NCBI GenBank assembly: GCA_965656035.1
Contig: CBFHIO010000030.1
Location: forward strand, 1 to 11,900
Length of the DNA stretch: 11,900 nucleotides
Source: SCGC-AAA076-P13 sp965656035
Lineage (GTDB): Bacteria > Pseudomonadota > Gammaproteobacteria > Magnimaribacterales > D2472
Reading direction: 5' to 3'
Of the stretch, positions 6,820-11,900 are shown piece after piece. Every line of letters begins with the position of its first letter. Position 1 is the first letter of the stretch. The position numbers were made by a program, and so were the translations under genes. The notes below the pieces were generated by a model. That model searched no databases and was not told the origin of the DNA. It saw nothing but the letters and a program-made list of their open reading frames with translations.

Positions 6820-7300
6820 TTTTACAGTACCGGATATTTGTGACACCTTTTCTGATGAAATCAAAGTAGGTGATGTTTTTTTTCATTCATTTGGGGGTGT
6901 CGATAAATTTTATGGGGAAATTAGAACAGCAAATTGCCCTCATAGTAATAGTATCGTTAAAGAAATGGTTGAAGAGGACGGTGCTGGAAAAGTTTTAGTT
7001 ATAAATCATTCTGGAAAGAAATTATGCTCAATGGTTGGGGATCAAATAGCTCAAAAAGCATATGAAAATAACTGGAATGGCATATTTGTGAACGGTTCTA
7101 TACGAGATGTAGAAGTAATTAGAAATATTTTTCTTGGCGTGTATGCAAAAAGCCCATTTCCTATGAAAACAGATAAAAGTGTTGGTATTGGAATAAAAGA
7201 TGATGACATTAAAATTGGGTCTGTTGAAATAAGTTCTGGTGATTGGATTTATGTCGATGCTAATGGTTGGGTTGTAAGTAAAAATAAATTAGAACTTTAA
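6812..7300 (+). CDS. RraA-like protein / class II HMG-CHA aldolase family
   Basis: This 162-residue protein is as long as E. coli RraA (161), which inhibits RNase E, and shares its layout: PDICDTFSDEIKV at the start, FHSFGG, GAGKVLVINHSGKKLCSMVGD, NNWNGIFVNGSIRDVE and a C-terminal SGDWIYVDANGWVVS. The fold also includes metal-dependent 4-hydroxy-4-methyl-2-oxoglutarate / 4-carboxy-4-hydroxy-2-oxoadipate aldolases. Here the aldolase-type D-X20-R-D motif is complete (D77, R98, D99), so catalytic activity is possible; as I recall, E. coli RraA has Gln where D99 is. I chose the ATG at 6812 because it gives the family N-terminus; the frame stays open to an ATG at 6710, but that extension runs inside the MsrB domain and looks like no family member. 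The start overlaps the msrAB stop (ATGAATAA), implying coupling. The 3' end overlaps the opposing acyltransferase by 12 bp. Confidence 0.85.
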   Translation: MNNFTVPDICDTFSDEIKVGDVFFHSFGGVDKFYGEIRTANCPHSNSIVKEMVEEDGAGKVLVINHSGKKLCSMVGDQIAQKAYENNWNGIFVNGSIRDVEVIRNIFLGVYAKSPFPMKTDKSVGIGIKDDDIKIGSVEISSGDWIYVDANGWVVSKNKLEL

Positions 7301-8173
7301 TCTCTCAATTTCTTTATCTTTTTCTGCCCAAATCTTTTCAATCCATTCTTTAAAATTTTCTCTATATTCCTCATCAGTTGAATAATTTTTATTCTTAAGA
7401 TTTTCAGGAATAACATATTTCTTGACCGATACTTTAACATCGCTCAGATCACCTTTTAAAAAAGCCCATGCACTTCTTTTATCTGATTTATAAATTACTG
7501 AGTAGTCCACCAATACGTCAATATTGGGCATTGCTGAGAGGGCGGTAGCGATACCACCAATTCTCGGCTTAAGGAGATTTTTATATGGCGATTTTTGGGC
7601 TAGATGCTTTTCAGGATTATTTCTTGTACCCTCTGCATAGCTAAATATTGTTGATGGCGATCTTTGAAACCTTTTGCATGCCTTAAGTGTATTTTCATAA
7701 TCTTTAAATCTTAGATCTGGGTTTTTTTCTATTGCTTTTTTTGAATGCCTATTTACAAATGGCATATTTAGAGTTTTGTTAGCAAGAAAAATAAAAGGAA
7801 TCCAAGCCAATTCTTTTTTCATAAAAAATTTAAGAAGAGGAATTCTTTTATGAGCAGCTACTAATAGAATAAATATATCTGCCCAAGATTGATGATTAGA
7901 TACAGCCATGTACCAAGTATTTTTATTGAACTCATTATCATCAAAAACTTTCATAGAGTCTCCATGCATTACTCTCATGATAATTTTTAAACCATAAACT
8001 GTATATTCCCCAATACTATTTGAAATCTTACTCAGTCTGATTTTTAAAGACTTAAATGGAAATATCGCTCTAGGAACATTTGCTATAGCTAAAATTCCAA
8101 AACCAATTGTTAACTCAACAATGATTAAGACAAATGTAATAAATCCTACCAGGTTGGACTTTATATGATGCAT
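7289..8173 (-). CDS. YihG-like membrane lysophospholipid acyltransferase (PlsC family)
   Basis: This 294-residue acyltransferase belongs to the PlsC/LPLAT family, which transfers fatty acyl groups to lysophosphatidic acid or related lysophospholipids at the inner membrane. An N-terminal hydrophobic segment (about 8-31) anchors it. The catalytic HX4D motif is NHQSWAD (N93, H94, D99), followed by the acyl-acceptor motif EGTR (181-184) and PRIGGIATAL (203-212). Blocks such as KKELAWIPFIFLA, LNMPFVNRHS, RFKDYENT and the C-terminal FKEWIEKIWAEKDKEIE resemble E. coli YihG, a PlsC paralogue, more than PlsC itself. The start at 8171-8173 places the membrane segment at the usual distance. It lies 15 bp downstream of the smaller acyl-CoA dehydrogenase gene and is the last gene of that operon; its tail overlaps the RraA-like gene by 12 bp. 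Confidence 0.9.
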   Translation of the reverse strand: MHHIKSNLVGFITFVLIIVELTIGFGILAIANVPRAIFPFKSLKIRLSKISNSIGEYTVYGLKIIMRVMHGDSMKVFDDNEFNKNTWYMAVSNHQSWADIFILLVAAHKRIPLLKFFMKKELAWIPFIFLANKTLNMPFVNRHSKKAIEKNPDLRFKDYENTLKACKRFQRSPSTIFSYAEGTRNNPEKHLAQKSPYKNLLKPRIGGIATALSAMPNIDVLVDYSVIYKSDKRSAWAFLKGDLSDVKVSVKKYVIPENLKNKNYSTDEEYRENFKEWIEKIWAEKDKEIERLKF

Positions 8174-8188
8174 ATCAAATCTTCAAAT

Positions 8189-9328
8189 TTAAAATCCACT
8201 TAAGTTTGCATATCTTTCAGTATGGTATATGGAACTTCCGAATATTTGCTCAGCAACCCTTGATCTTTTAATAAAGAATCCAAGATCATATTCATCAGTC
8301 ACACCTATACCGCCATGCATTTGAATTGCTTCATTAGATACGAGATGAAGAGTTTCACCAGCCATTGTTTTAGCAAGGCTTGATAATCTTTGGAGCTCAT
8401 TAGAATTTTCATCAGCACCATGAACGGCTGCCATGACGGCTGATTTAGTAAGTTCTATTTCACAAAACATTTCAGCCGCTCTATGTTGAAGTGCTTGAAA
8501 TGTTCCAATTAATACACCAAATTGTTTTCTTTGTTTTAGATATTCAATAGTTGTTTCAAAGGCTGATTCTGCATTACCAAGCATTTCAGCTGCCATAGTT
8601 ATTCTTCCAATATCAAGAATTCTTTCAACTGTTTCGCCTCCAGATTCAACCATACCCAATACATTTTTTTCAAAACATTTAACATCATTAAACTCAATAT
8701 TCGCGTAATTTCTTGAATCTGCCATATCAAGCTTAATTCTATTAAGGCCGTCAGAGTCAGAGTCAACAATAAAAAGAGTTAACCCGGCTAATTCACCAGA
8801 ATTGCCAGACGTTCTTGCAAGCACAATCAAAACATCAGCACTAGCACCATCAATGACAAAAGTTTTTTTACCATTCAAAAAATATTCTCCACTATTTTTT
8901 TTAGCCATAAACAGAGTTTTTGATGGGTCATGATGGCTTGATTCATCAACTGCTAATGCTGTTGTAATTTCACCATTTACTATTTTTGGAAGGTATTTTT
9001 CTTTTTGCTCTTGTGTACCGAAATTTGATATAGCATATGCACCCAACACGCCAGTAGAAAATAGAGGTGAGGGTGTAAGAGTTTTACCAATTTCTTGAAG
9101 TATTACACTTATACCTGCAACGCCAAAGTCAGACCCTCCAAATTCCTCAGGAATAAGTATTCCAGACCAACCCAAATTAACCATTTCTTGCCAAATATCT
9201 TTATCCCACAAAGTCTCGTCTTTGCTATCCCTTAATGCTCTAAAGTGAGTAACTGGTGTTCTTTCTTGAGCAAAATCTTTGGCGGTGTCTCTAAGAAATT
9301 TTTGCTCTTCGGTTAGTATTAATTTCAT
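8189..9328 (-). CDS. Acyl-CoA dehydrogenase, likely non-catalytic (PimD/FadE27-like) subunit
   Basis: This is a 379-residue member of the FAD-dependent acyl-CoA dehydrogenase family, with an N-terminal helical domain (about 1-120), beta domain (about 120-225) and C-terminal helical domain (230-379). Family marks are IPEEFGGSDFG (59-69), RKQFG (267-271) and QMHGGIGVTDEYDLG (336-350). The catalytic Glu of medium-chain-type enzymes, normally in a YEGTSE-like loop, is missing: the loop reads QIFGSS (361-366). The alternative isovaleryl-type position in helix G also lacks Glu (LDIGR, G241). Small subunits of heteromeric dehydrogenases, such as pimeloyl-CoA dehydrogenase PimD and mycobacterial steroid FadE partners, share such a loss. 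It is encoded 21 bp downstream of a dehydrogenase that has both residues, so a two-subunit enzyme is the best reading. The acyl-CoA substrate is unknown. Confidence 0.9.
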   Translation of the reverse strand: MKLILTEEQKFLRDTAKDFAQERTPVTHFRALRDSKDETLWDKDIWQEMVNLGWSGILIPEEFGGSDFGVAGISVILQEIGKTLTPSPLFSTGVLGAYAISNFGTQEQKEKYLPKIVNGEITTALAVDESSHHDPSKTLFMAKKNSGEYFLNGKKTFVIDGASADVLIVLARTSGNSGELAGLTLFIVDSDSDGLNRIKLDMADSRNYANIEFNDVKCFEKNVLGMVESGGETVERILDIGRITMAAEMLGNAESAFETTIEYLKQRKQFGVLIGTFQALQHRAAEMFCEIELTKSAVMAAVHGADENSNELQRLSSLAKTMAGETLHLVSNEAIQMHGGIGVTDEYDLGFFIKRSRVAEQIFGSSIYHTERYANLSGF

Positions 9329-9349
9329 ATTTGGCTCTTAAATAGTCTT

Positions 9350-10540
9350 TTAACTTGGTAAACCTAAAACTCTCTTAGATATTACGTTAAGTTGAACTTC
9401 TGAAGTACCCCCCTCAATAGAATTACCTTTTGTTCTTAACCATGCTCTAGTAAGGTCCTTATCCTCTTTATCAAATTCATCTCCATCCCAAGCAACACCA
9501 TTAATGCCAGTTGCAGCAATCATTAGTTCAAGGCGTTTTTTATTGTGCTCTGTTCCATAAAGTTTAAACATTGATGCAGTAGCGCTGGCTTTACCACCTT
9601 CATCTTTAGCTCTTTTGAATGTCAATCCAAATGCATGCTCTTTTATTTTGTGAGAGGCAATTTGAGATCTATAAAAACCATTGTTTATTTTGCCATCTTC
9701 TTCACCTAGATGTTTTTTGGCAATGGCAACAAGATCTCTTCCACCACCTGAGCCAGACCCGAGACCAAAACTAGATATAAAAGCTCTTTCGTGTTGAAGC
9801 AATGCTTTTGCTATACCCCAGCCAGCATTAAGTTCACCTATAAGGTTTTCTTTGGGCACCATTACGTCATCAAAAAATGTTTCACAAAAAGGCGATTTAC
9901 CCGAAATTAACGTTATGGGTTTTGTGCTGACCCCAGATGTTGCCATATCAATTAATAAGAAACTAATGCCATCATGCTTAGGTTCTTTAGGGCCTGTTCT
10001 AACTAATGCAAATATCCAATCAGCCTTATCTGCATAGGAGGTCCAAACTTTTTGACCATTAACCAAAAAATGATCACCTTTATCTTCAGCTTTCGTTGAA
10101 AGACTGGCCAAGTCTGAACCAGATCCTGGCTCTGAATATCCCTGACACCATCTAATTTCTCCTTTTATAATTTTTGGAAGGTGTTCTTTTTTTTGTTCTT
10201 CTGTTCCATACTCAAGCAATACTGGAGCAAGCATCCAAATACCAAAACTTAACAAAGGTTGCTTAGCACCAATAGCAAACATTTCTTGATTGAGAATTGA
10301 AACTTGTTCTGCATTTAGACCACCACCACCATATTCTTTTGGCACTGTAGGCATAGTCCACCCTTTAGCACCCATTAGATCTAGCCAAATTTTAGATTCA
10401 GGATTTTTATATACTGCATTTCTTCCTCCCCAAACCTCGTCAACAGGAATAGATGGGTCAGCTCCGCTTCTCATTGACGGTGGACAATTTGTATCAAGCC
10501 ACTCTTTAACTTCTTTTCTAAAATCTTCTAAATTTTGCAT
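9350..10540 (-). CDS. Acyl-CoA dehydrogenase, catalytic (PimC-like) subunit
   Basis: This 396-residue acyl-CoA dehydrogenase oxidises the alpha-beta bond of an acyl-CoA using FAD, passing electrons on through electron transfer flavoprotein. The N-terminus MQNLEDFRKEVKEWLDTNCP is typical of the long PimC/FadE-type subunits and supports the start at 10538-10540. Visible marks are VPKEYGGGGLN (66-76), QGYSEPGSGSDLASL (133-147, FAD and substrate region), GQKVWTSYADKADW (162-175), HERAF with E251 at the isovaleryl-type position, and IEGGTSEVQ (375-383), where E376 sits at the usual catalytic base position. It is the first gene of the operon ahead of the smaller, base-less dehydrogenase and the acyltransferase. 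A palindrome and a sigma70-like promoter lie just upstream, so acyl-CoA-responsive repression is plausible but not shown. Confidence 0.92.
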   Translation of the reverse strand: MQNLEDFRKEVKEWLDTNCPPSMRSGADPSIPVDEVWGGRNAVYKNPESKIWLDLMGAKGWTMPTVPKEYGGGGLNAEQVSILNQEMFAIGAKQPLLSFGIWMLAPVLLEYGTEEQKKEHLPKIIKGEIRWCQGYSEPGSGSDLASLSTKAEDKGDHFLVNGQKVWTSYADKADWIFALVRTGPKEPKHDGISFLLIDMATSGVSTKPITLISGKSPFCETFFDDVMVPKENLIGELNAGWGIAKALLQHERAFISSFGLGSGSGGGRDLVAIAKKHLGEEDGKINNGFYRSQIASHKIKEHAFGLTFKRAKDEGGKASATASMFKLYGTEHNKKRLELMIAATGINGVAWDGDEFDKEDKDLTRAWLRTKGNSIEGGTSEVQLNVISKRVLGLPS

Positions 10541-10560
10541 ACGTTTAAATGTTTATCTTT

Positions 10561-10576
10561 GAATAATAAATTATTC
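10561..10576. promoter_or_regulatory. Perfect inverted repeat, candidate operator of the dehydrogenase operon
   Basis: The sequence gaataataaattattc has 7-bp perfect arms (GAATAAT / ATTATTC) around AA. It covers the predicted start and part of the -10 of the minus-strand promoter, where a repressor would block transcription. Fatty-acid and steroid catabolism operons are often controlled by acyl-CoA-sensing TetR or GntR repressors at such dyads, but this one matches no operator consensus I can name. In AT-rich DNA a chance palindrome of this size is possible. Confidence 0.4.
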
Positions 10577-10667
10577 TATAGCAAACTTAGTTCAGTGCAA
10601 AAGGTTTAAAATGTTCAAAATTTGTTAATGGTATCTATATTGTTGCCGAAAGAGTTAATTGAAATAG

Positions 10668-10673
10668 TATAAT
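10668..10673 (+). promoter_or_regulatory. Perfect TATAAT -10 box, candidate leaderless promoter of nadK
   Basis: TATAAT is followed by 7 nt (caataac) and then the nadK ATG at 10681, so transcription would begin at or beside the start codon. A fair -35, TTGCCG (10643-10648), lies 19 bp upstream. No Shine-Dalgarno precedes the gene. The geometry is identical to that before the msrAB start. Confidence 0.5.
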
Positions 10674-10680
10674 CAATAAC

Positions 10681-11544
10681 ATGTTTAAAAATATCGGCAT
10701 TTACATAAAAGAAAAAAAGGGTGAGGTTATTGATTCATTTGGCCTTGATGGATTGCTTCTGTCATTAAAAAAACATACCCCATCTGTTTTTATTGAAGAA
10801 ACATCAAAATACAAAAATAATTCTCTTACTATTCTAAAGCATGACGAATTTGTATCTAAAGTTGATCTAATTATTGTTTTTGGTGGTGATGGAACTCTTC
10901 TAAGATCTGCTAGAAAGTATTTAGAGCATGATATACCTATTCTAGGTATTAATATGGGTACTGTTGGATTTTTAACTGATGTAAAGACTGAAGATTTTGA
11001 ATCAATAATTCATGACGTATTAGATGGTAAATGCGAGGTTGAAGAAAGAAATCTTGTTAGTGCTAAATTTGGTCATAAAACATTTTATGGACTAAATGAA
11101 ATAGTGATTCATTCTGGAGGCTATACGCAATTGATGAGATATAGACTATCAGTTAATAATAAAATTGTTTATGAGCAAAGGTCTGATGGTTTGATTATTG
11201 CAACGCCTACAGGTTCAACAGCATATGCTCTATCTGCTGGTGGGCCTATTATTCATCCTGCTCTGGATGTATGGACAATATTGCCTATGCTTCCTCAAAG
11301 CATTTCTTCGAGACCTTTTGTTATTTCTTCAGATGAGCATATAACAGTTAATCTATTAACCGGCCCGATGCACAAAGCTAAGATTTGTGCAGACGGTCAA
11401 GAGGATGATGATGCCCCTTATGATGAAGATATTGTAATCTCTAAAATGGACAACAAGCTTCGCTTAGTACACCCACTTAATAATGACTTTTTTGAAGCAT
11501 GCAGAGAGAAGCTCGGCTGGAGTTTAGACATTTCTAAAAAATAA
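10681..11544 (+). CDS. nadK: NAD kinase
   Basis: NAD kinase phosphorylates NAD+ to NADP+ with ATP in the cytoplasm and is the only route to NADP in most bacteria. The 287-residue protein is close to E. coli NadK (292). The nucleotide-binding GGDG motif is at 68-71 (VFGGDGTLLRSAR), followed by NMGTVGFLTD (91-100), the NE motif (N139, E140) and the Gly/Thr-rich ATPTGSTAYALSAGGPI (174-190). All key motifs are intact. The ATG at 10681 gives the typical MFKNIGIYIK opening. It has its own TATAAT-type promoter close to the start and no ribosome site. A rhomboid protease gene begins 4 bp after its stop on the same strand, so the two are probably co-transcribed. Confidence 0.96.
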   Translation: MFKNIGIYIKEKKGEVIDSFGLDGLLLSLKKHTPSVFIEETSKYKNNSLTILKHDEFVSKVDLIIVFGGDGTLLRSARKYLEHDIPILGINMGTVGFLTDVKTEDFESIIHDVLDGKCEVEERNLVSAKFGHKTFYGLNEIVIHSGGYTQLMRYRLSVNNKIVYEQRSDGLIIATPTGSTAYALSAGGPIIHPALDVWTILPMLPQSISSRPFVISSDEHITVNLLTGPMHKAKICADGQEDDDAPYDEDIVISKMDNKLRLVHPLNNDFFEACREKLGWSLDISKK

Positions 11545-11548
11545 TTAA

Positions 11549-11900
11549 GTGAATATTAAAAACTTTCATATGCCGATTATATTGATATCAATATTAATTG
11601 CTTTTTTATCAAATTATGGGAGCGTGCTAGCCTTAATAGAGCCTCTTACTTTTACTAAAATTGATTTAAGTACATATCAAGGAGGTTATGTTAAATATTA
11701 CCCTATTGAAATCACTTACTTCCAAGATAATGAGTGGTGGAGATTAATTACTCCTATGTTTATTCATTTTTCTCTAACCCATTTAGCTTTTAATTGTTTG
11801 TGGGTTTATGTAATTGGCTCAAAGATCGAGTTAATTGATGGTTATTTCACATTCATTAATTTAGTAATCGTTTCTTCAATAATGTCTAAACTAGCACAAC
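11549..11900 (+). CDS. Rhomboid-family intramembrane serine protease (3' partial)
   Basis: An open frame begins with GTG at 11549, just after an in-frame stop, and runs off the window with 117 full codons. An in-frame ATG at 11570 (codon 8) is an alternative start. The protein opens with a transmembrane helix (about residues 8-28, MPIILISILIAFLSNYGSVLA), then a loop and the rhomboid signature WWRLITPMFIHFSLTHLAFN. In GlpG terms this holds the WR motif of loop 1 and HxxxN (THLAFN), whose His and Asn form the oxyanion hole. LWVYVIGSKIE continues the next helix. The catalytic GxSG serine and the last-helix His lie beyond the edge, so activity cannot be judged. Unlike E. coli GlpG, there is no cytoplasmic domain before the first helix. 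It lies 4 bp after nadK and is likely in its operon. Confidence 0.85.
   Translation, partial: MNIKNFHMPIILISILIAFLSNYGSVLALIEPLTFTKIDLSTYQGGYVKYYPIEITYFQDNEWWRLITPMFIHFSLTHLAFNCLWVYVIGSKIELIDGYFTFINLVIVSSIMSKLAQ

Larger units (their letters stand above)
10541..10680. promoter_or_regulatory. Divergent promoter region, dehydrogenase operon / nadK
   Basis: These 140 bases separate the divergent dehydrogenase operon (-) and nadK (+). On the minus strand, TTGCAC (complement of 10595-10600), 16 bp and TAGAAT (complement of 10573-10578) form a plausible sigma70 promoter, with start near 10566 and a leader of about 25 nt. On the plus strand there is a perfect TATAAT at 10668-10673. A 16-bp palindrome lies over the minus -10 and start. 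No small gene or terminator is seen. Confidence 0.6.

Noticed and set aside
10290..10562. 90-codon + strand open frame over the start of the larger dehydrogenase
   Set aside because: It lies antisense inside a well-conserved coding region, shows no domain or signal features, and its composition follows from the gene on the other strand. The 61-codon frame at 9852-10037 was rejected for the same reason.
1..11900. Defence system, phage, transposon, CRISPR array or tRNA gene
   Set aside because: All frames of useful length are accounted for by housekeeping, repair or lipid genes. No direct-repeat array, terminal inverted repeats, transposase motifs or cloverleaf sequence were seen on reading.

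Overview
The window is a compact, strongly AT-rich stretch of bacterial chromosome with about a dozen ordinary genes and almost no intergenic DNA. The gene set (exonuclease III, Prc/Tsp protease, YihG-like acyltransferase, RraA-like protein, TadA, NadK, GlpG-type rhomboid) points to a gammaproteobacterium. The AT bias, frequent 0-20 bp gene junctions, scarcity of Shine-Dalgarno sites and a DmdA/GcvT-like gene fit a genome-streamlined marine lineage such as SAR86. That placement is inference. I see no rRNA, tRNA, CRISPR, IS element or phage gene.

Layout. (1) Bases 1-2059, + strand: a tight operon of a 5'-truncated GcvT-fold methyltransferase resembling DMSP demethylase DmdA, an exported CIA30-family protein and tRNA adenosine deaminase TadA. 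(2) 2060-5394, - strand: an operon read prc, xthA, GNAT acetyltransferase, meeting tadA head-on with no spacer. (3) 5395-5547: a divergent promoter region. (4) 5548-7300, + strand: an exported MsrA-thioredoxin-MsrB fusion whose last codons overlap an RraA/aldolase-like gene. (5) 7289-10540, - strand: two acyl-CoA dehydrogenases and a YihG-type acyltransferase. (6) 10541-10680: a second divergent promoter region with a good palindrome. (7) 10681-11900, + strand: NAD kinase, then the start of a rhomboid protease running off the edge.

How the genes work together. Region 4 is a self-contained envelope methionine sulfoxide repair enzyme, with both reductases and a CPYC thioredoxin-like domain on one chain; the divergent prc encodes a predicted lipoprotein protease, so both sides of this promoter serve envelope protein quality. 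The two dehydrogenases of region 5 look like the unequal halves of one alpha2beta2 acyl-CoA dehydrogenase: one has the catalytic Glu and the other lacks it. That arrangement is known from pimeloyl-CoA and steroid side-chain dehydrogenases, and suggests catabolism of an unusual acyl-CoA rather than plain fatty acids.

Nothing here is a clearly new system. The points most worth a second look are the Msr domain order and its MsrB cysteine losses, the dehydrogenase pair with a palindrome over its likely promoter, and two perfect TATAAT boxes each exactly 7 nt before an ATG, which suggests leaderless mRNAs.
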